A stretch of 30,751 bases of DNA. Source: Theristus sp. LFF4_11. Taxonomy: Eukaryota; Nematoda; Chromadorea; Monhysterida; Xyalidae. Both the position numbers and the translations under genes were made by a program. The stretch lies in assembly GCA_030248135.1 (NCBI GenBank), contig JASANC010004299.1:1-30751 (forward strand), written 5' to 3'. This document shows positions 21,201 to 30,672 of this stretch, one piece after another (positions within the stretch are counted from its first letter, which is position 1; every line of letters starts with the position of its first letter). Under the pieces are notes generated by a model. That model made no database searches, had not been told where the DNA came from, and saw nothing but the letters and a program-made list of their open reading frames with translations.

Positions 21201-22068
21201 TATTGTTCAACACGTCAAAAAATGGCCCTGTTTTATTGTTCAAAATGCAACAATGGACAGAATTTCAATGAAACATTTGTTGCGAACTTATAGTGTACCC
21301 GATCGCTCTGAAAATAATCTGACTGAACTTTTTCAATGTTTAAAAATGCGGATTTTCGCCCTAACCCAGGTCAAAGTGAGTAGTGTCTGCAAAGTTTCTT
21401 CAAGGTGTTCCAATAAAACCTGACAAGTTCTGGATGAATATCGAAGAAGAGTTGAAGATCAAATTTGGCAGCAACAACAATCCAGTACGGAGCTTCGCTG
21501 ACAAAAATGAACTTTGGGTTAAGGGGTTCAACTATTGAACCAGAATTTGTGAAGGAATGTTTGGAGCACCCTGAAGTAGAACCACAAACTCACACACTTG
21601 AGTGACAGTGAAGTGCGGCTTACCCGAAGATTGACGTTGTAGATGTCGGAATGATCGAGACAGTATTTTGGGTCTGCGTCACCTGCCTTGTATCGTTTCT
21701 CGGACTCATAAAACAACAACTGCACATTAGTCAGAACAACGTGCAGCTTTTTAGTTTTCTGAAATACGTTTGGCGTAGAACTGTTTTTCAAGAGAGTGGC
21801 TTATCTCAATTCGATTTCGGAAAAGTTGCGTTTTCACGTGTTTACCAACTTCAAAATTAACAGCAGAATATCGTTTTTGGTGAACAACTGTCTAAGTTTT
21901 AACAACTGTCCAAACTATTAGCAAACGCACATTTTTGCTTGTGTGATGTATCCGCTTGACACTCAATGTATCCGCTTGCAGAACGGTCGCATTTTGGTCT
22001 GGAGCCGACGACGTTGTGGAACTGGATGGGAACTTCGGCGATTTTGATGGTGAACTCGCTTCGGCCAT
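9283..22068 (-). CDS. Insulin receptor substrate homologue (IRS/Chico/IST-1 type), 25 exons
   Basis: This encodes an adaptor that links insulin/IGF receptors to PI3-kinase at the membrane. Exons, minus strand: 22068-21961, 21758-21624, 20592-20400, 20083-19896, 19089-18924, 18852-18795, 18224-17926, 17413-17285, 16650-16252, 16009-15875, 15566-15511, 15195-14962, 14602-14358, 14124-13961, 13720-13552, 13270-13180, 12998-12867, 12548-12408, 12098-11951, 11828-11747, 11480-11399, 11045-10811, 10468-10304, 10191-9958, 9476-9283. All phases agree, giving about 1393 residues. A PH domain (about 37-128; LLFYESEKRYK, VKWEEDLRN) is followed by a PTB domain (about 146-255; GAHRLCF, LFFLGVGSCSVTG, DIWI). 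The tail is Ser/Gln-rich with YLTM, YLGM and YVTM (PI3K SH2 sites), YINV (Grb2-type YxNx), YAQL and a terminal NYAQIDTTK. Uncertain points are the exon 1 donor and the exon 8 acceptor (17413 or 17430). Confidence 0.9.
11991..12027 (-). repeat. GAC trinucleotide run encoding poly-Asp in the IRS-like gene
   Basis: On the minus strand eight consecutive GAC codons, with neighbouring GAT, GAC and GAA codons, encode a Ser-His-acidic stretch ending in GGGIYVPV. The run lies within exon 19 of the IRS-like gene and is likely to vary in length between individuals. Confidence 0.75.
13333..13417 (+). other. tRNA-like remnant (tRNA-Leu/Ser type) in an intron
   Basis: GGTTCGAATCCCAC at 13393-13406 matches the B box and T arm of many tRNAs. 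The upstream GTCACGTGACCAGAGGCGC has the length and end of a tRNA-Leu D arm. CCCTCGG at 13333-13339 pairs at 5 of 7 positions with ACGAGGA at 13408-13414. The anticodon arm does not fold properly, the T stem is poor and position 14 is not A. This is therefore a decayed tRNA or a tRNA-derived SINE head rather than a working tRNA. It lies in the intron between exons 15 and 16 of the IRS-like gene. Confidence 0.35.
13771..13804 (-). repeat. Short telomere-like repeat in an intron
   Basis: The minus strand reads GGCTTGGCTTAGG followed by ATTAGG, ATTGGG and ATTAGG units. The first 13 bases are identical to 268-280. The tract lies in the intron between exons 14 and 15 of the IRS-like gene. Confidence 0.45.
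17090..17209 (-). mobile_element. TA-flanked MITE, CAGTCTATCT ends, one internal unit
   Basis: The element starts CAGTCTATCTC and ends GATGGACTG, flanked by TA at 17088-17089 and 17210-17211. Relative to the copies at 18520 and 19302 it is inverted. It carries one AACCAATCAGCGCTGAGAAT unit next to the subterminal CCAACCAATCAGCTAG. It lies in the intron between exons 8 and 9 of the IRS-like gene. Confidence 0.8.
18520..18689 (+). mobile_element. TA-flanked MITE, CAGTCCATCT ends, three internal units
   Basis: The element starts CAGTCCATCTGG after TA (18518-18519) and ends AGATAACTG, which is one base short of the expected GATAGACTG. Its right TA is lost. Three consecutive ACCAAT(C/G)AG(C/A)GCTGAGAA units of about 31 bp fill the centre. 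It lies in the intron between exons 6 and 7 of the IRS-like gene. Confidence 0.78.
19302..19441 (+). mobile_element. TA-flanked MITE, CAGTCCATCT ends, two internal units
   Basis: The element starts CAGTCCATCTGG and ends AGATAGACTG, with TA on each side (19300-19301 and 19442-19443). Two internal units of about 31 bp precede the shared CCAACCAATCAGCTAGTTGC end. It lies in the intron between exons 4 and 5 of the IRS-like gene. It encodes no protein. Confidence 0.82.
21178..21243 (+). repeat. Perfect 33-bp tandem duplication
   Basis: A 33-bp unit beginning CACGTCAAAAAATGGCCC and ending TTGTTCAA occurs twice head to tail (21178-21210 and 21211-21243) without mismatch. It lies in the roughly 1-kb intron between exons 2 and 3 of the IRS-like gene. 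The perfect identity suggests a recent duplication. Confidence 0.9.
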
Positions 22069-22223
22069 TTGCTCCGCCGCGTTTGATTGGTCAGTCTGTC
22101 ACTGATTGTCTTTTTTCACATCGTAGAATTCAGATGTACTATTTAGTTGTGGTTGTGTGACAGAATCTTTTACATTTACAGTACTCAAAATAACGGATTG
22201 TTTGCGTGAAGTGTGTCTATTTA

Positions 22224-22389
22224 CAGTCGACTTCTAAATTAGAGACAATCAGCTGATTGGTTCGTGATTTCGTGATGCAGGCTTTCTGTGCAGGACAAAC
22301 TCCGCACCCAAAGCAATGCCTACACAGAAAGCATGCATCACGTGATCACCAACCAATCAGCTGATTGTCTATAGTTTAAAGTTTGACTG
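22224..22389. mobile_element. TA-flanked foldback MITE between the IRS-like and PIG-Z-like genes
   Basis: The element starts CAGTCGACTTC and ends GTTTGACTG, with TA at 22222-22223 and 22390-22391. Long inner arms (AGACAATCAGCTGATTGGT) and GCATCACGTGATCACC-type sequence fold back almost to the centre. It lies about 155 bp upstream of the predicted IRS-like start codon, in the shared upstream region of two divergent genes. Confidence 0.8.
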
Positions 22390-22391
22390 TA

Positions 22392-23134
22392 ATTGTATTT
22401 TAATTCAAAAGTTCAAATAACATGGCGTTAACAGCAGCAACGTGTAGCGCTCGCGCAGTGTACGTGGTGCAGTAGTTTTTGCAGTAGCAGTATTGTCAAT
22501 CAATCAAATTACAAGTAAACAAAACAAATTATGACAGACAGACATTTGCAAAAACATGTGTATGACACTAGAATTTATACATGTGCTTTGCGATAAGGGT
22601 CACAAAAAAAGTTGTTTACGCCAACAAACATAATGATTCAGGTGCAGTTCGGCAGCCAACTCTGCAGTTTTTAAGCAGCCAAATGATTTGGAATTTGTGT
22701 TCCAGGCAGGGGTCGTCATTTTATTGTTGACATTTTGGTGACGCTTGTTCACGTTCACAAAATTTATTTTTGGACAACCTTTATGTGGCTAAATATAATA
22801 AACTGTTTTTGATAGAAAATAGTGACGGTTTTTGTGTGTTTGGTTTAAATATGTGTTGCGTTTGTGTGCGTGTGTGCGCGTGTTCAATACAGCTGTGGTT
22901 TATCTATTATAGTAATGCAGACAGTACATTTAAGCCAGCGGATATGGAAGGAACCACCAGATGCTTAAACATGATGTTTCACATTACGTGGTCTGTGCTC
23001 TGCGGGTTCTTTCTTTCAGTGATTTCCTGGCAGTCGATAAAAATGATGTGAAATTAGAAACACGTGTCGAAAAAAGTTTGAAATTAATTGCAGTGAAAGG
23101 TTGAATTGGACACTGAGGTCAGCACTAATTGAAA
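22392..23134. other. Divergent upstream region of the PIG-Z-like gene
   Basis: This stretch between the foldback element and the ATG at 23135 should contain the PIG-Z-like promoter and part of the bidirectional control region shared with the IRS-like gene, whose ATGs are about 1.07 kb apart. A GTGTGCGTGTGTGCGCG run lies near 22866. An open frame at 22770-23051 has no recognisable protein similarity and was not called. Confidence 0.4.
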
Positions 23135-25696
23135 ATGAATCTGATATTACCGTGGCTATCATATTCCTGGAAAGTCTTGCTGGTTATGCGTGCCGTTCTT
23201 GTACTTTATTGTCTGCCTGGCGAAATGGTTGGGAATTTTGAGCGAAAACATTCCAACTTTCACGGAAACACTCGTTTTGTGCTTGAATATTGGACTTCAA
23301 AATGGACTGTTGAAAATGAGACAGCCTTTGATTCAAACGTTCGGCCAAATCGCAACGTACAATCAACAAATAACAAGCAAACGTTTTTCTTTCCTTTTGT
23401 CTTCAACGTTCCGCCGCTAATTGTTGCTCAACATATCAAAAAATCGGAGCTTTGGAAACAGGCAACCGGTGGTGCTTCAGCTGTGCAACTAGCAGCTGGT
23501 TTATCGACATTTTTAACAGTTCGTCGTATTTGGCTGCTCGCAATTTCATATGTTGTCGATTATTTCGTGTTTCGAATCGCACGTGAATGGCACATAAAAC
23601 CAAACTTGACGCTTTTACTCCATGGTTCTTCTTTCATCACGCTGATTCTATTGACTCTCGCTGATTCAATGCTGGTTGAAACTGGCTTACTGGCGGCCGT
23701 GTTCTTTGTGGTCGTCAGGAATATAGCCATTAAGCATCAGCTTGAACCAGACCACGGAGATGCTGAGATGGATGGCATTAAAAAATGTGAGTTCTTTTGC
23801 TGTTTTTTAATTGTATAATTTAAATAATGCATGTTGAGTAGTCTAAGCACGTACGTTTAGAACTTGCACTGCTGGACGTTTGCTGTGTTTTTTAAGCTTG
23901 AGCGTCAGAATCTGGAATCTGATTTCAGATATTTTCCACGGGGCGTTACATCTGGGCATTTTAGTTGCACTCGGATTGTGGAATCGACTGAATTTTGTGG
24001 TTTTTGCCATTGCACCGCTCACTCAATGGCTGTACAGTGACGCCCAGCTGACCGCTGAGTACTTCCGACGGTTTTTAGTCAAATGCACCGGATTCTCGTT
24101 TGCATTCCTGTTCACTGGCTTGTGTTGCTCAATCTTTGACTCACTCATTCTAAAAACGCTGACAATCGACCACTGTATTGCTGCTGTAATGGCGTTATCC
24201 AGGTAAAAAGTTTGCCCCCAAAAAGGTTCACAATTACAAACATACTTTTTATTTGCAGTTCAAGCCTCCGAACAAAAAATGTTGGTTCATTTTCAGCTTA
24301 TCAACCGAGAATATTGTTAGCGTTTTTGAACATCTGAGCGTAGCTCCTCTGAATGCGCTTTACGCGGAAGCCGAAGTCGCACAGGATGTCAATGAAAAAT
24401 TTCTCGTTGATGAAACCAGTCAACTGTCAAGCAGCCGTTTCAGTAAAAATGCTTCGAACGCTCTGCACGCCAGGAACACCTTACACCCGGTCTATAATCA
24501 CGTGCTCATTAATTCGCCTTGTCTGTTCGGCCCGTTTGCAATTGCAGTTTACTGTTATGCGGCGCAGTGCTTCAGGTAGACATGCCTGTCCATTGTTGGC
24601 TTTAACTCATGAGCTTTTGAATGTAATTTTTCGAGGGATAGAACTAAATGGTTTTCAATGTTTCTAGCGGCCAAGTGTTACGTCGAATGCAAGACATGAA
24701 TCCACGCTACTGGCTGTTCATTTCGAGTCTGCTGCTGCCTCTGTTGGCGTTGAGTCTCTACCCGACAAAGCCGATTTATGATCTGTGTCCACTTTTGATC
24801 CCGGTTGTGCTCATTTGCGTCATTCGATTCTCCGTCTACACGCCGTTGTTCAGGTATTTTTTCGCTAAGAGACTTGACAGCTACTTTATTGAAAGCTCCG
24901 TTTTCACTCATCTCGTATTTTTGCAATGCTTACACGGTGTATTTTGAACTTAGCGTTTTCAAAAGCAGCTGTCTTTGCAGGTATCGCATTATGGCCGCTT
25001 GGATAATGTGGAACGCACTTGGTTTTGTTTATTTCGGACTATTCAACAGTGTTCCGTTGAGATCGTTAGCTCTATTTCTCGATACGCAAAATTCTGCACC
25101 GGAGAACCGTGTGGCCGATGCTGAATTGATAGATAAAAAAGTGAACCGATATATAGAAGTTTACTCTGTTGGTGTTCGAGATGGATTGTTGGAGGATATT
25201 TTTCATAATTTGGATACCGAAACTGCATTGGAGAAGTTTCGAATTCACGAAATCAGGATCACCGCTGACGCGAGAGAAATCTCGTTTCTGTCGAAGGTAA
25301 CTTTGCGTGGAACTTTGTATTATTGTTTCCTTATTGAGACCAGTACGTTTCTTTTTTTAGAACGATACCAAAAGCAAGGACGAAACGCATTCCATTCGGA
25401 GATTCCTAATATCACCTGGCACCGTTGATGTTTGCGCTTTGAAATACAACCCCAGTAACATCAGACTGCAACTAGTTCACTCGTATTTCGGCTACTACAG
25501 TCTGGAAGCACCACTGAAACTCAGGCAACTATTCATTTGTACCGGAACACCTACGAAATCGAAAATTACTCAAAACACTGGCAAAATAAACAACAAACCT
25601 CAAGGCTTGTGTGGAAGAGAATGCAACGAAAACTCGCCGTGGTCGAATTTTTTCAGTGCCCTCACACTGAATTTGTACAAAGTAAAAATTTTGTAA
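23135..25696 (+). CDS. GPI mannosyltransferase 4-like (PIG-Z/SMP3, GT22), 6 exons
   Basis: The family adds the fourth mannose to GPI anchors in the ER membrane. Exons: 23135-23786, 23929-24202, 24297-24575, 24668-24853, 24981-25296, 25361-25696. All are in phase, giving 680 residues against roughly 540-580 usual. The hydrophobic multi-pass profile fits the GT-C fold. Family-like blocks in order are FFFPFVFNVPP, VALGLWNRLNF (about 230), APLNALY (about 325), LHPVYNHVLINSPCLFGP (about 370-388) and MWNALGFVYFGLFNS (about 472). The first-loop PDE motif reads PGE (residues 28-30), and the late HQEPRF-type motif reads TKPIYD (about 434-439). Both positions are expected to matter for catalysis, so activity is doubtful. 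The last 110-150 residues do not resemble the family well. An AATAAA signal follows at 25854-25859. Confidence 0.82.
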
Positions 25697-25853
25697 CTGC
25701 TAGCTTTCAAACTCCGGACTATCAAAAAACAGACAAGAAGTACAGTTTAATGGTTTTGCAAGGTCAATTCAGGTTCTGTTCTGTTTTTTCAATGAGCTTT
25801 TTTTGCATACATGACTAATGAAAATGATTGCAATTATTTTTCAAAAAACAAAG

Positions 25854-25859
25854 AATAAA
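25854..25859 (+). terminator. Poly(A) signal AATAAA of the PIG-Z-like gene
   Basis: A canonical AATAAA lies 158 nt downstream of the stop codon at 25696 on the same strand, and no competing gene lies between. Confidence 0.5.
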
Positions 25860-26757
25860 CGATGCTATGACCACACAGTGTTGTCGTATAAACAATACAC
25901 GTTATGTTTACCGCAAAAAGCGGTCATTCTAACGAGGTGCAGTCAATAGCGGGTTGGTGTAAATATGCGGGTTGCTAGCGTTGCAGCTAACTGTAAATTA
26001 TAGCGTAATTGTTGATCCACTGCAAAGGGTGCTGATAGCGACAACTGTAACGCTGAAGTGTGTGTTGAACCGTAACGGCGTACAATGTGGAATACTGCTA
26101 TATTTACAGTTGGTACGGTTTGTCTCTGTTTTTATTTGTTTAGACCAGGTTTAGACAATTCTCTGTGATCGATGAACGATCGCTGTTACAACTACTTTTA
26201 AAACTCAACCGGGCTTGTGTTGTCATGAGTGTTCCCTTTTTTAATAGCAAATTCATTAACATATGAAAGCGGAGATTTTGCTTTAAATCAAACATAGGTT
26301 CTGGTGACCAATTTCCTTCTAGCCCTAAGAAACTGAAAAGCTGTTACAATGTTGGTATAGACTGCCCTTCTCAAAATATACAATACAAGTGCTGATAACG
26401 TCGGTTTATGCTGCAAACGTGATGCCTTGCGTGCTCATGTTTTGTTGATTTTAGTTTATTCAAAGTACAACAACAGAGATGAGATGAGTGATGCATTGTC
26501 GGTCAGTGCTGTGCCCTGCGACGGTTTCCAGCAAAAAACTTTCACTTGTTTTCATAGTTGTTTAGTCGGCTTGTTCAAATGACTAATCTTGAGTGGTGCG
26601 GCTTGCTCAACTGACTGAACATGAAACCGTAAAAAAGTTCAATCTAAACAAATGCACACATGCGCACAGTCACAGTCACTTACTCATTGGTGTGCGGAAC
26701 GGACATTCTGGTATTTTAGACCATACAAATCTTGTGATTCATAAATGACATTACATC
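25860..26757. other. Intergenic region upstream of the OATP gene
   Basis: No exon is supported. An imperfect inverted repeat lies at 25989-26111 and is listed separately. The OATP promoter should lie in the right-hand part, but I see no distinctive motif. Confidence 0.4.
25989..26111. repeat. Inverted repeat, possibly a short MITE
   Basis: AACTGTAAATTATAGC at 25989-26004 faces GCTATATTTACAGTT at 26097-26111, matching except for one inserted base. They are about 92 bp apart. The adjoining GTAATT and AATAC extend the similarity loosely. No target duplication is evident. Confidence 0.4.
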
Positions 26758-29700
26758 ATGGTGGTTGTTCGCAAATCCGACGGTTCCAGCAGTCGCGTAT
26801 GGCTGTTTACAGTGCTGTTTGTCGTAGCATTCTACCTCGAGTCAATATTTCGCACGTATTTGTCAGCTGTGATTAGTTCGATTGAAGCGCATTTTCTCTT
26901 GACGCCAGCGAAATCTCGATTGTTGAGATCAGCACCGGACATCGGTTATGTACCGTTCGTGATACTATTCTCGTACCTTGGTTGGTTTTTTGAAACACAG
27001 TTTTTAGACAACTTATACGTTTCCGAATTGCTTTCAAGTAACTTTCGGGTAACTTCCGATTGGTTCTAAAGGGAAGACTATTCACAGCATGCACGCTGCA
27101 TGAGAATTTCGATTTCGTGCGCGCGAAATCCCTGAAAGCTGTCTAGTTTTTAGTACTGCAGTCAAACTCAATAACATATCCAACTAGTTTATTGGTTGGT
27201 GATCACGTGATGCATGCATTTTGTGCAGGCATTACTGTGAAGAGGCGAAGTTTGGTGTGCACAATGCATGCATCACGATCGCCAACCAATCAGCTAGTTG
27301 GATATGTGATTCAGTCAGACTGCAGATACATGTAGTTAATGTCGCACCTCTAATTTGCAACTTTCTGTATCAATTAGTTTCTTTAGATCGCTAAAAGTTC
27401 AGCTTCTCGTTGCCGTTGCCACAGGAGCGCGCGTCAGCCGGCAACCGGCGCGATGGATTGCTGGCGGCTGTCTGCTCGCAGCGGTCGGTTATCTGCTGTT
27501 GGGCGCGACCTTTTTCATCTTTCCACAACGTCAGCCGCTCTACAACGGATCAATCATCGACGACTCTTTCCGGCCCCCGGCTCATCTTCTCGAGCCGGAC
27601 GCTGATCCGAAGGAGCTACTCGACTTGCCCATGTTGAAAGTTAGTGTTTTTTTGGTTTAGGTACATTGAATATGTTTTTTTTTAATTCGTTCAACAACAA
27701 ACATAAAAGTACTGCAGGACAAAGTGCCTAGTTTTGTTCGCGATATGTTGCTGCGAAAGATGGGCGTAGAAGATGATGACGATTACGAGGATGCAGGTTT
27801 ATTCGATATCTGGGGTGACGATGAAGAGTCACTGACGAACAAACGACGCAAACGCGCCGTTGGTAGAAAACGATTGAAACGGTGGGACCACGTGGAGGAG
27901 GTATGTTTGCGATTTTGTGCGTTGGAACTAAAAAACAGCCTAAATCGAAAAACAAATGAAGGTTGTGCATTCTGGCATTTACGCAGGCTCCACTACGTTA
28001 CGACTATCTGCTATTTCCAATGCAAATGTTGATGGGTATGCCACCTAAGAGGTCGAACTATCAAGCAAAAATCATACAAAAAATGACATCGATCATTTTT
28101 GAAGTGATGCACGACACTAAACCGGCTGAAGAGTTTTTTGAATTTCTTCAAGTTCGTGTTTGCCTTCGTTGACGGATAATTTTTGGTTTCTTTGACGTTA
28201 TAAATGTTCTAAATCAGTTCCCCTGCTTTCCATTAATCTTTAGGAAACCCTTCGGGCCGGTTTACCGCCCGACGTCAAAGCGAGCATCCTACGAGGTGCC
28301 TGCGCCCCGATGGGATTCTGCAACGAAATGGTCAACACACTCAAAACCAAAGTACAGTCTGTTTGGTATACAGCAACATGCAAAACGTTAATGATCTCTA
28401 ATGTATTATCCAAATGCTCTTTTTGTCGGATGTCAAGGTCGAGAAAATCAAGTGCGGCGACCGCAACACCAACAACGGTGCGTTCGTGGTTGCTTTTGTT
28501 GCACTGCTTCTCGCTGGTCTTGGTCACACGTTGCCTTGGACCATCGGCATACCGCTGATCGATGATTGTTTTGGATCAGTCGCTGCGCCTGTGGTTTTCG
28601 GTGAGGTCGATAAGAATTTGTGATTCCTAACCTTGTTGCTAACAATTAAGCAACGTTTCAGCCGTTCTCTTATTCTTCAAAATGTTTGGTCCCATCACCG
28701 GCTGGGCCCTCGGTGCCTTTGCATCTCGTTTACACTATACATTCCAAGGTTTGTATTGTGTTCTATTCGTAATTTGTTAACGTTCACAATTGGACAGTTT
28801 AAAAATACAGTGAGACTTGAAAACCGTGCAGAGGTGAACATGTCACCCATTGATACTCGGTGGATTGGCCCGTGGTGGCTCGGGTTCTTGGCGATCGGCG
28901 GTCTACTGGCTGCGTTTGCACTGATGATATTCTGCTCTGGCGCACTGCCGGTGTGTTTTTGAATGGCTGACTAGTGAATACAGAGCGCGCGAAATTTTGA
29001 CTTGCCGAAAAGCGGCGAACTGGTTTTGGTCAGAATCAGGAACCCCAATTTTTGCGAAATATGTTTTTTTTTTCGAAACGGGCCTCGTTTTTTCTTGATT
29101 CACTGGCTCTGTACACTGCTAAAAGGTGACAGGTTTAATGAAACTTACTATAGATCGGAAAAAGCTTTATACGTGTCGACTTTAATGCAGCGCTAGTGCT
29201 AAACGCATTTTAACGGCAGTACTCATTCAGAAAGTCAGACTTCAACTTCACGTCGCAATGTGTGATCGAGCAACAATGCGGCTGCAGTGACGTGATCCAA
29301 ATGATGCCGGTCTGCAGTCGTGCAGGCACCCCGTATTATTCGCCGTGTCATGCAGGATGCTTCGATGTGTTTATGGTGGCGCTCAGGAAAATGGTAAAAA
29401 ACTTGTTTATATTGTCAGTTGAGATGAGATTCAAAAACGTAAAATTTGTAACGGGCATTCAAAAACGATGCTACTCTGAAACGGCTACTAAAACGCGTGT
29501 TTATCATATCATACATCATAACATGTGAACGCTATTATAGTTCAGTGGGCGCTTTAGTAGCCTTGCTTTTCAGTGTGCTTCTGAAAAAAAACTGAATTAC
29601 GTGCTGCAGAACTTTTCGAGCTGCGCTTGCATCGACAGTGGCAGTGAAGTGCGCCGAGAATGGTGCCAAGACGATTGTCCGAAGAGAATGTTGTTTGTGA

Positions 29701-30170
29701 TGATTGGACTGAGCTCGATGGCACTGGGCTGTGCACTGTTGCCGACACTACTGATCATGTTGAGGTTGGTTGATGTTGCTGAGATGCTCGTGAATGCTTC
29801 TGCAAAGTTTGATAATTTTTGTCATTGAGTTATGAGTTTTTGCAGAGCTGTGCCTCTTGAATGGCGCGCACTGTCTCTGGGTGTTAGCGGCTGTCTGGCC
29901 AGCATCGGTGAGGCGTCCCAATTTAGTTTTCTTTTAAATGTTGTGTCGATTCGTCCTAAAAGTCCCCAGAAAAAAATTAAAAGAAATACTTTATACGAAA
30001 CAGGAACAATAATCGCGCCGATGTTCTTTGAATACCTGATTCAAAGCGCCTGCGTGCTGTGGAAACAAGACTGTGACGGTGGTAGAAACGGACCATGTGA
30101 ACTGCACGACGCTACGAAACTGAGAATCCGGTGCGTGTGGGCCCAACAGCAATCTAAATCGTGTTTCTAG
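26758..30170 (+). CDS. Organic-anion transporter, OATP/SLCO family, with internal and terminal helices missing
   Basis: OATPs are 12-helix plasma-membrane transporters for bulky organic anions. Exons: 26758-26980, 27425-27639, 27718-27900, 27987-28151, 28244-28351, 28438-28600, 28662-28748, 28832-28950, then 29231 or 29235-29393, 29574-29764, 29846-29907, and 30004-30170. Family marks in order are TM1 (FRTYLSAVISSIEAHF), TM2 (ARVSRQPARWIAGG), TM3 (GHTLPWTIGIPLIDD), TM4 (FGPITGWALGAF), the signature DTRWIGPWWLGF (about 389-400), and the Kazal-like Cys-rich loop (CGCSDV, PVCSRAG, YYSPCHAGC, SCACID). The late helices (AVPLEWRALSLGV, APMFFEYLIQSACVLW) follow. Helices 7-9 have no room in the 280-bp gap at 28951-29230, and no TM12 follows 30130. 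The loop between TM2 and TM3 is unusually long. The 28950/29231 junction is unresolved. Confidence 0.82.
27159..27322. mobile_element. Foldback MITE in OATP intron 1
   Basis: CAGTCAAACTCAATAACATA at the left end faces an inverted CAGTCTGACTGAATCACATA at the right end. Long inner arms (ATCCAACTAG, TTGGTTGGTGATCACGTGATGCATGC) fold back around a TGTGCAGGCATTACTGTG centre. The same layout occurs at 22224 and, decayed, at 8606. The TA duplication is not clear here; both ends are extended to CTGCAGTC. It lies inside the first intron (26981-27424). Confidence 0.78.
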
Positions 30171-30503
30171 TTACCTCCAAGAAAAAAAAACAGACAAAAA
30201 ACTGTTTCATTAAAATGTTTAGTGTTCATTGGTTTTGCACACAATTTTAAGAAAAATCATCAAAAAAATTTCAATGTTATTTATTTTAGGAAGAGATAGG
30301 AAACATTCGGAAACTTGGAGTGGTTTCCCAGTTTCCCAGTCTCTGGTGACTAGACCAGCTCTTTAGACCTCTTGAAAGAAAGCCACTATTGCGAAAAAAA
30401 CATTTTATCTTGAAAAAAACAATCAAACAATCGCTCTGCAAGCAATAAGCTGCAGTCTGTTAGCTGAGTAAGGCATTCTCAGTCTTATCGGTTGGCTGTT
30501 AGA
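30171..30503. other. Intergenic region between convergent genes
   Basis: This A-rich stretch lies between the OATP end and the end of the right-edge minus-strand gene. ATTAAA at 30209-30214 could serve OATP polyadenylation, and TTTATT near 30280 could serve the minus-strand gene. I see no TM12-encoding exon here. Confidence 0.4.
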
Positions 30504-30672
30504 TTAGGCCGTCTGGTATCTGGCGGATGAGCTGCAGATAATCGCACCGAAGCAGCCGTGCGGACGTGCGGCGAATGGCGCCAATCCGGCAAACTCAAGA
30601 AACAGCGAGACGCTGCGCTCGTCCTTGTACTCGCCAGACACTGACCCGCCGATTGCACAGGACGATATCGAG
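30504..30672 (-). CDS. Last exon of an unidentified minus-strand gene, cut by the window edge
   Basis: A TTTTTCAG acceptor at 30680-30673 opens a GC-richer exon read in phase 2. It contains SGEYKDERSVSLFLEFAGL and ends after SSSARYQTA with TAA near 30506-30504. Composition and acceptor support a coding exon; I do not recognise the family. Another frame stays open slightly further, to 30485, so the frame choice is not certain. Confidence 0.45.

Noticed and set aside
22770..23051. 93-codon open frame just upstream of the PIG-Z-like ATG
   Set aside because: It contains a GT-repeat-derived Cys/Val stretch and does not align with the family N-terminus. The ATG at 23135 already gives a suitable first helix.
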